DNA of 64,000 nucleotides from Achromobacter aloeverae (GCF_004121055.1 NZ_PYAL01000003.1:1-64000); one strand, 5' to 3'. Counted from the stretch's first letter, positions 27,352-36,664 are shown. Numbers and translations are program-made. Notes: generated by a model from the letters alone, not told the origin.

Positions 27352-28356
27352 TCAGGCCTGCTTCAACAGCAGGCTGTCGAATATCTGCAGGTCCAGAGCG
27401 CGGATCCGCTCGGTCATATAGTCGATGAATACACGCATGCGCCCGGGCAGGTGCTGACGGCTCATGAAGCACAGGTAATGCCCCCGATCCTCGGGCGCGT
27501 ATTGCGGCAGGCAGGCGACCAGGGTCCCGGCGCGCAGGTGCCGGCAGACCTGATAGCCCGCCATTTGCGCAATGCCATGGCCTTCCAGCACCGATTGCAA
27601 GACCAGATCGGCATCGTTGAAGGTGAGCATGGCGGCGGGCGTGACCTTGCGCAGGTGGCCGCCGACCTTGAACTCCCATTCATACATGCGCCCGGACGCC
27701 TGCCGGAAATTCACGCAACGATGGTTGTAAAGCTCCTCGACGGTCTGCGGCAAGCCGTGCGCGGCAGCGTACTCCGGCGACGCGCATAGCATCATCTGCA
27801 TGGGTATCACCTTCTTGGCGATCACCTGGCTGTCTTCCATGCGGCCGTCGCGAAACGCCACATCGACGCGGTCCGTGGTGAAATCAGTGGCGCCGTCGTC
27901 CAGTAGCAATTCCACCGAGATGTTCGGGTTGGCTTCGCGGAATCCCTTGAGAAGCGGTGCGATGACGTTGCGGCCAAAGCCCACCGTCGAGCGCACGCGC
28001 AACTGGCCGGCCGGCGGGCCCTCGCGCAATTCGCGCATTTCATCCAGGGCCTGGATGATGCGGGCCACCCCGGGATGGCAGCGCTCATAAAAACGCTCGC
28101 CTTCGGACGTGAGCGACGTGCTGCGCGTCGTACGGACGAATAAGCGGGTGCCCAACTGGTCTTCCAGTTTCTGCACGCTGCGGCTGACCGCCGAGCGGCC
28201 GATGCCCAGGCGGTCACCGGCCTTGGCGAAGTTGCCTTCGGTCGCCACCGCGATGAAGGCCATGACGCCGGCGTAACTGGTCGCGAAGCTGTCGGCCAGG
28301 GAATCCGGGTAATTGGGCATGGAAGTGACCGGCGAGACGGAGACGGATGTCGACAT
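27352..28356 (-). CDS. LysR-family transcriptional regulator
   Basis: 334 aa. HTH at about 31-60 (FIAVATEGNFAKAGDRLGIG, then RSAVSRSVQKLE), linker FVRTTRSTSLTSEGE, and a LysR effector domain. The N-terminus carries about 25 residues before the HTH; a start 12 codons further in (MPNYPDSL) is possible and neither has a clear Shine-Dalgarno. The target is unclear: it is divergent from nothing close (the bestrophin gene behind it is co-oriented) and convergent with ohr. Confidence 0.88.
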   Translation of the reverse strand: MSTSVSVSPVTSMPNYPDSLADSFATSYAGVMAFIAVATEGNFAKAGDRLGIGRSAVSRSVQKLEDQLGTRLFVRTTRSTSLTSEGERFYERCHPGVARIIQALDEMRELREGPPAGQLRVRSTVGFGRNVIAPLLKGFREANPNISVELLLDDGATDFTTDRVDVAFRDGRMEDSQVIAKKVIPMQMMLCASPEYAAAHGLPQTVEELYNHRCVNFRQASGRMYEWEFKVGGHLRKVTPAAMLTFNDADLVLQSVLEGHGIAQMAGYQVCRHLRAGTLVACLPQYAPEDRGHYLCFMSRQHLPGRMRVFIDYMTERIRALDLQIFDSLLLKQA

Positions 28357-28499
28357 GGTGGCGGCGCACGTGGTGGTTGATCGTACCCACTAAGACGGCG
28401 GAGCAAGCAATTTTGTGACATCGCCCCGGAAAATATTTTCCGCAACACACCATGCCGCGATCGCCCGCCCTGCACGACGGGGATCTACGCGAAGCCGAG

Positions 28500-29501
28500 C
28501 TACAGCACAATCACATCGGCGGACATCCCGGGCAGGTCGACACGCCCCTGCATCTGCTTCAGGTCCCGCTCGATCATCGTGCTGAGACGGCTGATCGGGA
28601 CATCGTTGGCGCTGCCTTCAAAGGGATTCTCCGTACTTTCGCCCACCTGCTCCAGGGACAGGTAGATCCACGAGATGATCAGGCTGAATGGCACGGCCAG
28701 CCATACCATGCGGTCATGCAGGATGCCGGCCATGTCCTGGCCCATCTGGGCGAACTGGCCCATCAGGCCCACAGGCAGCACTACGCAGAAGGCACGCACG
28801 AACAAGGTATTGATGATGGCGTATTGGCGCGGATAAGGGAAATTCTTGAGCCGCTCGGCCTGGCCCTGCTGGTCCAGCAGGTCCCTGATACGGCTGTTGA
28901 ACTCGGCGTACTCCGACGCGGTGATGGCCTCCTCGTCCAACAGCTCCCTCACGGCGCGGCCCTGCATCGCCAGCACCTGCATTGCCTTGCTGTCGGCATG
29001 CCGCAAGGCCGTCACTTCTTCCTGCGACAAGTGGGCGGACAGGGCGGTCTCCAGCGCCACGGCGCGCTCCGGAATCACATATCGCTTGCGATATTCCCTG
29101 TTCGGCCGGTTGTCCGAACTTTCCCAGGGACGCGCCTCCCGTAACTGATAACGCAGCGCCGTCAACCAGGCCAGGTGGCGCCGCAGCAGGGTTTCGGCGC
29201 GCGCGTCATCATCGACATACTCCCGGCTGATGATGCCCCAGTAGCGGCTCGCGCTCACGATATTCATCCAGATCCTTTGCGCTTCGATCGTGCGCGCGTA
29301 GGTCTGCACGTTCTTGAAGCCGACGACGAAGGTGGTAGCCGTGCCCAGCAGCGACACTACCGGCAATGGCAGCGTCAGCCATGTCATTCCGGCGTATTCA
29401 TACAGCAGCACGGGCGCGAGGCTCAACGCCAATAGCGCGTAGATGCTCCTGCGCGTCCAGATCACGAACTCGCCCAGGCGGTAAGCCTTTCCCAGATGCA
29501 T
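28500..29501 (-). CDS. Bestrophin-family (YneE-type) membrane protein
   Basis: 333 aa. Predicted bestrophin-like anion channel of the inner membrane. Hydrophobic pairs lie near residues 20-60 and 235-290, with a charged helical middle. The family features FVVGFKNVQTYAR, FPYPRQYAIINTLFVRAFC and ENPFEGSANDVPI (the NPF-like signature) are clear. The start at 29501 gives the usual short N-terminus; a frame 61 codons longer overlaps the hydrolase promoter region and is not family-like. Divergent from the hydrolase gene at 29738. Confidence 0.87.
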   Translation of the reverse strand: MHLGKAYRLGEFVIWTRRSIYALLALSLAPVLLYEYAGMTWLTLPLPVVSLLGTATTFVVGFKNVQTYARTIEAQRIWMNIVSASRYWGIISREYVDDDARAETLLRRHLAWLTALRYQLREARPWESSDNRPNREYRKRYVIPERAVALETALSAHLSQEEVTALRHADSKAMQVLAMQGRAVRELLDEEAITASEYAEFNSRIRDLLDQQGQAERLKNFPYPRQYAIINTLFVRAFCVVLPVGLMGQFAQMGQDMAGILHDRMVWLAVPFSLIISWIYLSLEQVGESTENPFEGSANDVPISRLSTMIERDLKQMQGRVDLPGMSADVIVL

Positions 29502-29737
29502 GGTGCCCGTCCCGCGCCATCGAGGCGCTATGTCGAATATTCGGCAAGCCATGCTAGAGGCGTCCCGCTGCCGACGGTAGCCCTGCCTGCGTACGCACCG
29601 CGTTGCCGTGGCGACAACAATCGGCTCACGCAATTGGTGCGCATCGAACAACAGCGTGCTGCGCGTCCGGGCGCTACCGAGCATCTCGCAGCAACCCTAC
29701 GATGCCTTCCACATCTTCCCAACCCCCGGAGGTCATC

Positions 29738-30700
29738 GTGAACGAATCGCACAGCCCCGCCCGCCGCGGCCTGCTTGCCAGCAGTGCTGCCCTGGCGGCC
29801 GGCGCCTTCTCCCTTTCCGCCGAAGCCGGCGTACAACGCAGTCTCCAAACCGACCGGAGCACGATCATGGCCAGCAATATCTTTATCACCAAGGATGGCA
29901 CCCAGATCTACTACAAGGACTGGGGTGACGGCCCGGTCGTCACTTTCTCGCACGGCTGGCCGCTCAATGCCGATGCCTGGGACGGGCAGATGCATTTCCT
30001 GGCGCGCAACGGGTTCCGGGTCATTGCGCATGACCGGCGCGGACATGGCCGCTCGTCGCAGCCCTCCGCCGGCAACGACATGAACACCTATGCCGATGAC
30101 CTGGCGCAACTGATCGAAGCGCTGGACATCAAGCACATCACGATGGTCGGCCACTCCACCGGCGGCGGCGAGGTGGTGCGCTACATCGGCCGCCACGGCA
30201 CCCGGCGTGTTGCCAAGGCCGTGCTCATCGGCGCGGTACCGCCCGTGATGTTGAAGTCGGCCGCCAACCCGGAAGGCCTGCCCATCGACGTATTCGACGG
30301 CATTCGTGCCGGCGTGGCGGGCGACCGCTCGCAGTTCTACAAGGAACTGGCCATTCCCTTCTACGGCGCCAATCGCGCCGGCGCCAAGGTGTCGCAGGGC
30401 ATGCTGGATCAGTTCTGGCTGTGGAGCATGCAAAGCGGTCAGAAGAATGCCTATGAATGCGTAAAGGCATTCTCCGAAACGGATTTCACCGAAGACTTGA
30501 AAAAGATCGATGTGCCCACCCTGTTCATGCACGGCGAGGACGACCAGATCGTGCCGGTCCGCGATTCTGCGAAGAAGGCCGCGCGCCTGGTGAAGAACGC
30601 GCAGGAGATCTACTACCCCGGCGCATCGCATGGGCTCACCGCCACCCTGCAAGACCGCGTCAATGCCGACCTGCTGGCCTTCATCCTCGCCACGGCATGA
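29738..30700 (+). CDS. Alpha/beta hydrolase, non-haem chloroperoxidase/esterase type, with exported-type leader
   Basis: 320 aa from a GTG at 29738 with GGAGG five bases upstream. The catalytic triad is intact: Ser140 in VGHSTGGGE, Asp in [10 protein letters not shown] and His in PGASHGL; the oxyanion region reads [12 protein letters not shown]. Residues 1-30 have a twin-Arg-like start and hydrophobic stretch ([17 protein letters not shown]). The usual chloroperoxidase N-terminus begins at [20 protein letters not shown], residue 44, so an internal start would give a cytosolic 277-aa form. It is followed by a metallo-hydrolase gene 85 bases on. Confidence 0.9.
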   Translation: MNESHSPARRGLLASSAALAAGAFSLSAEAGVQRSLQTDRSTIMASNIFITKDGTQIYYKDWGDGPVVTFSHGWPLNADAWDGQMHFLARNGFRVIAHDRRGHGRSSQPSAGNDMNTYADDLAQLIEALDIKHITMVGHSTGGGEVVRYIGRHGTRRVAKAVLIGAVPPVMLKSAANPEGLPIDVFDGIRAGVAGDRSQFYKELAIPFYGANRAGAKVSQGMLDQFWLWSMQSGQKNAYECVKAFSETDFTEDLKKIDVPTLFMHGEDDQIVPVRDSAKKAARLVKNAQEIYYPGASHGLTATLQDRVNADLLAFILATA

Positions 30701-30785
30701 GGCGTCGCCTTTTGCCTCTTCCTCTTTCGCTGTTTCCTTTCTCGCTGCCAGCTTCCACGCTGCCAGTTCTTACGGAGATTTCGCC

Positions 30786-31703
30786 ATGCTCGCCATAGAC
30801 CAACCCTTCCACGCCGACAGCCAGCAAGCCGTCGACCTTGTTCCGTCCCGTTATGCCTTGCGCATCGGAGAGATAGACGCGATGGTGATCAGCGACGGCG
30901 TGCTGCCGCTGCCCACCGCAACGATGGCCACCAACGCCGACCCGGCCGACCTGGCCAACTGGCTGGACCATATGTTCATGCCGCCGGACGCTTTCGATTG
31001 GCCCCTTAACGTGATGGTCGCCCGGAGCGCAAAGCAGACCATCCTCATCGACGCGGGACTGGGCGGACAATTCTCCGGCTTCCCGCGTGCCGGGCAATTC
31101 CCCCAGCGGCTGGCGTCCGCGGGCATCCCCCTGGAGTCCGTGACCGATGTCATCATCACGCATATGCACATGGATCACGTGGGCGGCCTGCTGGTGCCCG
31201 GCGTGAAGGAGCGCCTTCGTAAGGATGTGCGCATCCACGTCAACGCTACCGAAGTGGCTTTCTGGACGTCGCCTGACTTCTCGCGGACCGTCATGCCCAA
31301 GCCGGTGCCGGCGGTGCTGCGCTCGACCGCCACGAGCTTCTATAGCGAATACCGCGACCGCTTGCATGTTTTCGACGATACGAAGGAAGTGGCGCCGGGC
31401 GTAGTGGTCCGCCACACCGGCGGCCATACGCCAGGGCACAGCGTGGTCGACCTGATCTCGGGTGGCGAGCGCCTGACCTTCGCGGGCGACGCCATGTTTC
31501 CGGTTGGCTTCGATCATCCCGAATGGCACAACGGATTCGAGCATGATCCCGAGAAATCCGCCCGCGTTCGTATCGGCCTCTTCCGGGAGCTTGCCGAGAA
31601 CCGCGGACTGCTGGTGGCCGCCCATCTGCCGTTCCCCTCGGTCGGCCGGGTGGCGGTCGACGGCGATGTCTTTCGCTGGGTGCCGGTAATCTGGGATTAT
31701 TGA
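30786..31703 (+). CDS. MBL-fold metallo-hydrolase
   Basis: 305 aa. Metallo-beta-lactamase fold with the zinc motif THMHMDHVGG (His126, His128, Asp130, His131), a further His in GGHTPGHS, Asp in TFAGDAMFP and His near the end in AAHLPFPSVG. The layout resembles the AHL-lactonase/methyl-parathion-hydrolase-type branch. A start at 30786 is supported by ACGGAG eight bases upstream. No signal peptide is seen. It probably forms a two-gene unit with the upstream hydrolase; the substrate could be a lactone or ester. Confidence 0.88.
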   Translation: MLAIDQPFHADSQQAVDLVPSRYALRIGEIDAMVISDGVLPLPTATMATNADPADLANWLDHMFMPPDAFDWPLNVMVARSAKQTILIDAGLGGQFSGFPRAGQFPQRLASAGIPLESVTDVIITHMHMDHVGGLLVPGVKERLRKDVRIHVNATEVAFWTSPDFSRTVMPKPVPAVLRSTATSFYSEYRDRLHVFDDTKEVAPGVVVRHTGGHTPGHSVVDLISGGERLTFAGDAMFPVGFDHPEWHNGFEHDPEKSARVRIGLFRELAENRGLLVAAHLPFPSVGRVAVDGDVFRWVPVIWDY

Positions 31704-31749
31704 TCGCCCGCGCATACGTTCAATGCGTCCTTTTTCAGGGGAGCGTCCC

Positions 31750-32268
31750 ATGCCTTTTCGTATTTATCTCGCCGGTTTCGATGTCTTCCGTCCCGACGCC
31801 CTTGCCCATGGCCGGGCGCTCCAGGTGCTTTGCGCGGAGGTGGGCATCGAAGGACTGTATCCCCTGGACCACCAGGCGCCGGCCGACCTGGCCGGTCCAG
31901 ACCTGGCCCGCTGGATCTATTGCGCCAATGTGCGGCTGATCCAGTCCGCCGACGGCGTCATGGCCAACCTGAATCCCTTTCGCGGCGCCGAGCCCGATTC
32001 CGGCACGGCCTTCGAGGTGGGCTATGCCATCGCGCTGGGCAAGCCGGTCTGGGCCTATACCGGGCAGGGCGGCAGCGTGGTCGAACAAGTCAGCGTCGGC
32101 CAGGCCAGCGACGCCCATGGCACGCGGTATGTCGATGACCAGGGCTATACGGTCGAGGATTTCGGGATGAACCTGAACCTGATGCTGGCGTGCAGCGCGA
32201 CGGTGGTGGTGGGCGACGCGCGGGCTTGCCTGCGGCGCATCGCCCAGGATGTCGGCAGCGCTGGATGA
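31750..32268 (+). CDS. Nucleoside 2-deoxyribosyltransferase
   Basis: 172 aa, the usual size for this family. It starts MPFRIYLAGFDVFRPD and carries the active-site region DSGTAFEVGYAIALGKPVWAY with the nucleophile Glu89, plus NPFRGAEPDSG. These enzymes move deoxyribose between bases or hydrolyse (deoxy)nucleotides. GGGGAG lies six bases before the ATG; a frame nine codons longer exists. It lies 46 bases after the metallo-hydrolase gene and may be read from the same transcript, though no functional link is obvious. Confidence 0.88.
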   Translation: MPFRIYLAGFDVFRPDALAHGRALQVLCAEVGIEGLYPLDHQAPADLAGPDLARWIYCANVRLIQSADGVMANLNPFRGAEPDSGTAFEVGYAIALGKPVWAYTGQGGSVVEQVSVGQASDAHGTRYVDDQGYTVEDFGMNLNLMLACSATVVVGDARACLRRIAQDVGSAG

Positions 32269-32388
32269 GGATCGACCTAGGCCGGTTGGCGGGGGAACCT
32301 GCCCGATCCGCGGCCCACGTCTCGGCGAAGCGCGGGGCGCGGATCCGCTAGTGGTCAGGCAGGGACCCGCAGCGGACCCCGCAGGCGA

Positions 32389-33117
32389 TCAGGCCGCGAC
32401 GGCCTGATCCGCGTCGATGGCCCTGGCCTCTTGTCCCGCGCCGGCTAGCAGCAGGCCGCGGCGGTAGTCGGCCAGTTCGGCGATGGTCAGGCCGACCAGC
32501 CCGTGATTGGCGGCATAACGCTCCAGCGCGGCGCCGCGCATCATGGTGCCGTCGGCATTCATCAGTTCGCACAGGACGGCGGCGGGGCGCAGGCCGGCCA
32601 GGATGGCCAGGTCCACCGATCCTTCGGTATGGCCGCGGCGGGTCAGTACGCCGCCGGGTTGGGCGCGCAGGGGGAAGACGTGGCCCGGGCTGACGATATC
32701 GTCGGGCCGGGCGTGCGGCGCGATGGCGGCGCGGATGGTGGTGACGCGGTCCTGCGCCGAGACGCCGGTGCTCACGCCTTCGCGGGCCTCGATGGAAACG
32801 GTGAAGGCGGTGCCGTGGCGGCTGCCGTTGTCGCGCACCATCTGCGGCAGTTGCAGGTGATCCAGGGTTTCGTCGGGCAGGCACAGGCAGACGATGCCGC
32901 TGCCGTCGCGGATCAGCTGTGCCATGACGGGCACGGTCAGCTTGTCGGCGGCGACGATGAGGTCGGCTTCGTTCTCACGGTCGAAGTCATCCATCACGAT
33001 GACGGGGCGGCCGATGCGCAGATGGTGCAAGGCACGGGTCAGGCGCAGGGAAAAGGGCTGTGCGTCCAGGGCCGGAGCGGCTGACGTGGCGGGAAGGGAA
33101 TGTTGAAGCTGGGACAT
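32389..33117 (-). CDS. ribB: 3,4-dihydroxy-2-butanone-4-phosphate synthase
   Basis: 242 aa, RibB domain only (no GTP cyclohydrolase II half). It converts ribulose 5-phosphate to DHBP plus formate in riboflavin synthesis. The acidic metal-binding motif [11 protein letters not shown] at 43-53 and the C-terminal [16 protein letters not shown] are clear. The start ATG 33117 begins at family length; the open frame runs further up into the riboswitch. It is transcribed from a leader with an FMN riboswitch (33231-33370) and stands apart from other rib genes. Confidence 0.95.
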   Translation of the reverse strand: MSQLQHSLPATSAAPALDAQPFSLRLTRALHHLRIGRPVIVMDDFDRENEADLIVAADKLTVPVMAQLIRDGSGIVCLCLPDETLDHLQLPQMVRDNGSRHGTAFTVSIEAREGVSTGVSAQDRVTTIRAAIAPHARPDDIVSPGHVFPLRAQPGGVLTRRGHTEGSVDLAILAGLRPAAVLCELMNADGTMMRGAALERYAANHGLVGLTIAELADYRRGLLLAGAGQEARAIDADQAVAA

Positions 33118-33230
33118 TGAAACGCTCTCGCAAGGTAAGGGGGCGAAAAACGTTCCAGGGCAAAGAACCGTATGCGCAAGCCGCGCGCAGGCCCATGAGG
33201 CCCGACTAAGGGATGCGTATGCCGGCACAT

Positions 33231-33370
33231 CTTCTCTCATCCGGACTATTACCGTCGGCTCTGGAGTTGGACCAGATCTGCTGACTCCGGCCGATACGGC
33301 GCCGGACGCTCGCGGGCTCGCCGCTTTCGCGGCCTACCGCCGGTGGGGACTTGCACCCCGCCCTGAAGAC
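33231..33370 (-). promoter_or_regulatory. FMN riboswitch (RFN element) controlling ribB
   Basis: Read on the minus strand, the leader opens with AGGGCGGGGTGCAAGTCCCC and ACCGGCGGTA, then a GC stem, AGCCCGCGAGC, and closes with a segment containing CCGACGGTAATAGTCCGGAT and GAGAG. These are the hallmark conserved blocks of the FMN-binding aptamer in the right order. About 110 bases separate it from the ribB ATG; that stretch includes GGGCCTCATGGGCC, a possible switching hairpin, and a weak ribosome site. High FMN should lower ribB expression. This and the flanking elements fill the gene-free stretch 33118-33503. Confidence 0.95.
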
Positions 33371-33444
33371 GTACTGCATGCCGCCCGGAAAGGACAGCAT
33401 GCGAAACATTGTACGCCCGTGGAAGGGGCGATGGCGGGAAGTCC

Positions 33445-33460
33445 CCCCTGCCGGCAGGGG
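33445..33460. terminator. GC palindrome between the SET gene and the ribB leader
   Basis: CCCCTGCCGGCAGGGG, a perfect 16-base palindrome. It lies 44 bases beyond the SET-gene stop in its direction of transcription. There is no T tract on either side, so termination is a guess. Confidence 0.3.
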
Positions 33461-33466
33461 TGGAAG

Positions 33467-33486
33467 CTTATATAAATCTTTATAAG
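33467..33486 (-). promoter_or_regulatory. AT-rich inverted repeat, likely the ribB promoter region
   Basis: CTTATA and TATAAG arms flank an AT-rich centre. In this GC-rich genome such a patch, about 100 bases ahead of the FMN aptamer on the minus strand, is the best candidate for the ribB promoter. Exact -35/-10 elements cannot be assigned. Confidence 0.35.
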
Positions 33487-33503
33487 TCTATGCGCGGCGC
33501 TTA

Positions 33504-34007
33504 TTAATCGGCCTCGGCCTTTTTCTTGTTCTTCCGCTTCTTCTCGGGCAGGGCCAGCATGGTGCCGCGGCATTCCGGGGCGCCGCAAAGACACTTGTAG
33601 CCTTCCTTCAGGGACTTGGTGATCTTGCCGTCGAGGACCAGGCCGTAGTCGTACACCAGCTCTTCGCCACGCGCCAGGTCGCGCAGTGCGACGATGTACA
33701 CCCGTTTGCCGCCCTTGCCTTCCTGCGCCTCGCAGTTCGGCGCGCAGCTGTGGTTGATCCAGCGCGCATCGTTGCCGTCCACGCCGCCGTCGATGACCTT
33801 GCCGGAGGTGATGGAGAAGAAGAAGGTATGGAAAGGGTCGTCGGGGTTGGTCGGATGGCGGCGGTCCGCCTCCTTCGCGCTGATGCGTTCGCCGCCGTAT
33901 TCGATGATGCGGGTGCCCGCCGGGATCTTGCGCGCGGCGAAGACGCCGTTGCCGTGCAGCTTGGAGCGTCGCACCACGTGCCAGGGTTTGGGAGTGTCGG
34001 TGGTCAT
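33504..34007 (-). CDS. SET-domain protein (lysine methyltransferase-like)
   Basis: 167 aa. It is a compact SET domain: GNGVFAARKIPAGTRIIEYGG at 19-39, the SAM/substrate motif WINHSCAPNCE (NHSCAPNC at 85-92), the catalytic-Tyr region EELVYDYG (about 116-122), and a Cys cluster CLCGAPECRG (Cys139, 141, 146) like a post-SET zinc motif. It ends in a Lys-rich tail (KKRKNKKK). SET proteins methylate protein lysines with SAM; bacterial ones are less common and their targets are mostly unknown. It is a single gene upstream of the ribB unit. Confidence 0.92.
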   Translation of the reverse strand: MTTDTPKPWHVVRRSKLHGNGVFAARKIPAGTRIIEYGGERISAKEADRRHPTNPDDPFHTFFFSITSGKVIDGGVDGNDARWINHSCAPNCEAQEGKGGKRVYIVALRDLARGEELVYDYGLVLDGKITKSLKEGYKCLCGAPECRGTMLALPEKKRKNKKKAEAD

Positions 34008-34080
34008 GGACAGCCAGGAAAGTGGGCGCGCGCGAAATCAGCGCGGCCGCATGGGATTTTGGGGGGTAGCGGTTGCGGGA

Positions 34081-34557
34081 TTATATCGGCGTGGGGGGCG
34101 TGAGCGGCAGCATGGTTTCCTTCAGCCGGCGCAGGACGAAGCTGGATTTGCTGTGCCGTATGCCGGGGATGCGATAGAGCTGTTCGCGCAGCAGCCGCTC
34201 GTAGTCGCGCGTATCGCGCACGGCGATGCGTATGAAGTAGTCGTAGTCGCCCGAGACCAGGAAGGCTTCCAGCACTTCGGGGATCTGCGCCAGCGCGCGG
34301 CCGAATTCGTAGAGCGTTTCCTCGCTGTGGCTTTCCAGCGTGACGTGGACGATGACCGTGTCCATGAAGCCCAGCGCGGCGGGGTCGATGTTCACCGTAT
34401 AGCCGCGGATCACGCCGGCGGCCTCCATCCGCTTGATGCGATTCCAGCAAGGCGTGGACGACAGCCCCACCGCCGTGCCGATCTCGTTCAGACTGGCGCG
34501 CGCGTTGCCCTGCAAGGCCTTGAGAATGGCCAGGTCGAATTTGTCGAGATGCATCAT
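34081..34557 (-). CDS. Lrp/AsnC-family regulator
   Basis: 158 aa. N-terminal HTH (LDKFDLAILKALQGNARASL to about residue 60, with VGLSSTPCWNRIKRME), then the RAM ligand-binding domain (VTLESHSEETLYEFG, SGDYDYFIRIAVRD). The start at 34557 is an ATG with GGAA upstream; a TTG eight codons earlier is possible. It is divergent from an acetolactate-synthase-like gene 102 bases away. This fits a leucine-type regulator controlling branched-chain amino acid synthesis, but which amino acid it senses is unknown. Confidence 0.9.
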   Translation of the reverse strand: MMHLDKFDLAILKALQGNARASLNEIGTAVGLSSTPCWNRIKRMEAAGVIRGYTVNIDPAALGFMDTVIVHVTLESHSEETLYEFGRALAQIPEVLEAFLVSGDYDYFIRIAVRDTRDYERLLREQLYRIPGIRHSKSSFVLRRLKETMLPLTPPTPI

Positions 34558-34558
34558 G

Positions 34559-34643
34559 GGAAATTTTCCGGAGAAATCCAATTGGCTCGGGAAAATTTAC
34601 TACATCGTGCGCAGAAACAGAGAAAAACAGGATAAAAATTCCG
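34559..34643. promoter_or_regulatory. Spaced A/T-tract motifs between the Lrp and ilvB-like genes
   Basis: Three similar patches occur: GGAAATTTTCC (34559-34569), GGGAAAATTTAC (34589-34600) and ATAAAAATTCC (34633-34643). Their centres are about 30 and 43 bases apart, near whole helical turns. The space is clearly AT-richer than its surroundings. Lrp proteins bind phased degenerate AT-rich sites, so this is a likely shared control region for both genes. Confidence 0.4.
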
Positions 34644-34659
34644 CAAAACTCCACGTAAT

Positions 34660-36552
34660 ATGTTTCACATGAATGCACCGCTCCCCTCCGCCGCCCTGGC
34701 CGCCGACCCGCCCGTGTCCGACACGCCCTCCCAGCCGGCCCGCCCCATCCTCAAGGCCCGCCCCCGGACCGCGCCCCTCGTCGCGCCCGCCGAGGACGCC
34801 CCCCGCAACGGCGCCCGCATCCTCCTCGAAACCCTGATCGCCAACGGCGTGGATACGGTGTTCGGCTATCCCGGCGGCGCCGTGCTGCCGCTGTACGACG
34901 CCCTGTACAACGAACCCCGCCTGCGCCACGTGCTGGTACGGCATGAACAGGCCGCGGTGCACGCGGCGGAGGGCTATGCGCGCACCACCGGCCGCACCGG
35001 CGTGGTGTTCGTAACGTCCGGTCCCGGCATGGCCAACACCACATCGGGCCTGCTGGATGCCATGTGCGACTCCATTCCCGTGCTGTGCGTCAGTGGCCAG
35101 GTAGCGACGTCGGCCATCGGCACCGATGCTTTCCAGGAATGCGACGCCATCGGCATTTCGCGGCCGATCACCAAATGGAACACGCAGATCCGCGCCTTGG
35201 ACCAGGTGGCCGATACGGTGGGCCGGGCCCTGGCCCTGACGCGCCAGGGCCGTCCCGGTCCGGTGCTGGTGGATTTCCCCAAGGACGTACAACTGGCCCT
35301 GCCGGCCGACCAGGACGACGCGCTGCCCGCCAGCGAGCGCCAGGGCGTGGCCGCCCTGCGGGCGCGCCGCCAGGCCGGCAAGGCGCCGCTGAAGCTGCCG
35401 CAGGCAGCCGTCCGGCGCGCCGCCGCGATGATCGCCCAGGCGCGCCGCCCGGTTTTCTACGGGGGCGGCGGCCTGATCAATGCCGGCCCGCAAGCCTGCG
35501 CGGCGTTTACCGACCTGGTCCGGCATACCGGCGCGCCTTGCACGCTGACGCTGATGGGGCTGGGCGCCTTTCCCGCGTCGGACCCGCAGTTCCTGGGCAT
35601 GCTGGGCATGCATGGCACGCTGGAAGCCAATCTGGCCATGCATCATGCGGACCTCATCGTCTGCATCGGCGCGCGCTTCGATGACCGCATCACCGGCCGG
35701 CTGGCGGACTTCTGCCCGCATGCGCGCAAGATCCATATCGATATCGACCCTGCGTCCATCAACAAGGTCGTGCGCGTGGACGTGGCCATGGTGGGCGACT
35801 GCCTGCCGCTGGTGGCGGCATTGCGGGAAGAACTGCAGGCAGCCGCGCCGCCCGAGCAGCTGCACGCATGGTGGCAGCGCATCGACCGCTGGCGCGCCAA
35901 GGACTGCCTGCGCGTGACCCCCAGCGCCGACGCCATCCTGCCTCAGCATCTGATGCAGCGACTGCAGGCCGCGCTGGAAGGCCGCGACGCCATCGTGTCG
36001 ACCGATGTCGGGCAGCACCAGATGTGGGCTGCGCAGTACCTGAAATTCGAGGCGCCGCATCGCTGGCTGACCTCGGGCGGCGCCGGCACCATGGGCTACG
36101 GCGTGCCGGCCGCGATCGGCGCCCAGGTCGCGCATCCCGATCGTACGGTGGTGTGCGTCAGCGGCGACGCCTCGGTGCTGATGAACATCCAGGAGATGTC
36201 CACCGCCGTGCAGCACGACACCCCTGTCAAGGTCGTCCTGTGCAACAACGGCTATATGGGCATGGTGCGCCAGTGGCAGGAGCTGATCCATGGCGGACGC
36301 TACAGCCACAGCTACAACGCATCGCTGCCGGACTTCGTTGCCCTGGCGCGCGCCTTCGGCTGGGACGCCGAACGGGTGTCCGATCCCGCCGAGCTGGACG
36401 CCGCGCTGGCGCGCTGCCTGGCCAGCGAGCGTCCCTTCTTCCTGGATGTCTGCGTGGCCGAGCAGGAGAACTGCTTTCCCATGATGCCGGCCGGACAGGG
36501 CCATCATCGCATGATGCTGGCCGAAGGCGTGTGGTACGAAGACGAGGCCTGA
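34660..36552 (+). CDS. Acetolactate synthase large subunit-like ThDP enzyme
   Basis: 630 aa. ThDP-dependent enzyme with the three-domain layout: [14 protein letters not shown] and catalytic Glu96 in [16 protein letters not shown], a central domain with ARFDDRITG, and the ThDP/Mg motif [12 protein letters not shown] to [15 protein letters not shown] near 500-540. The ending QGHHRMML matches biosynthetic AHAS large subunits. About 48 Pro/Ala-rich residues precede the catalytic domain. No small (regulatory) subunit gene follows, so it relies on one encoded elsewhere or works alone. An ATG three codons on (34669) is an equally good start; neither has a clear Shine-Dalgarno. Confidence 0.9.
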   Translation: MFHMNAPLPSAALAADPPVSDTPSQPARPILKARPRTAPLVAPAEDAPRNGARILLETLIANGVDTVFGYPGGAVLPLYDALYNEPRLRHVLVRHEQAAVHAAEGYARTTGRTGVVFVTSGPGMANTTSGLLDAMCDSIPVLCVSGQVATSAIGTDAFQECDAIGISRPITKWNTQIRALDQVADTVGRALALTRQGRPGPVLVDFPKDVQLALPADQDDALPASERQGVAALRARRQAGKAPLKLPQAAVRRAAAMIAQARRPVFYGGGGLINAGPQACAAFTDLVRHTGAPCTLTLMGLGAFPASDPQFLGMLGMHGTLEANLAMHHADLIVCIGARFDDRITGRLADFCPHARKIHIDIDPASINKVVRVDVAMVGDCLPLVAALREELQAAAPPEQLHAWWQRIDRWRAKDCLRVTPSADAILPQHLMQRLQAALEGRDAIVSTDVGQHQMWAAQYLKFEAPHRWLTSGGAGTMGYGVPAAIGAQVAHPDRTVVCVSGDASVLMNIQEMSTAVQHDTPVKVVLCNNGYMGMVRQWQELIHGGRYSHSYNASLPDFVALARAFGWDAERVSDPAELDAALARCLASERPFFLDVCVAEQENCFPMMPAGQGHHRMMLAEGVWYEDEA

Positions 36553-36580
36553 CCGGCCACGGGGTATCCCGCGTCAAACA

Positions 36581-36664
36581 GGGCAGGCGTGGCTGAAGCG
36601 GCCCTTGAAGGTTGGATGCATGTCCGACCTCCAGGGGGCAGTTCAGGCCGCCTGCCCTTTTTCT
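36581..36664 (+). terminator. Long multi-segment hairpin plus T tract after the ilvB-like gene
   Basis: GGGCAGGCG (36581-36589) pairs with CGCCTGCCC (36649-36657). Inside it GGCTGAA can pair with TTCAGGCC with a bulge, CCCT with AGGG, and AGGTTGGA (36609-36616) with TCCGACCT (36623-36630) by one wobble. TTTTT follows at 36658-36662. Nearly the whole 77 bases can fold into one rod. It lies between two convergent genes, so it can act as their shared terminator, but it is longer and more structured than needed for that. Confidence 0.7.

Noticed and set aside
30701-30785. Pyrimidine-rich stretch between the hydrolase and metallo-hydrolase genes
   Set aside because: Possibly a rut-like or slippage region, but the G-poor segment is short and no hairpin or pause element goes with it.
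36581-36657. tRNA or tmRNA-like fold in the long hairpin after the ilvB-like gene
   Set aside because: No T-loop consensus, no CCA-type end and no cloverleaf; it folds as one rod ending in a T tract.
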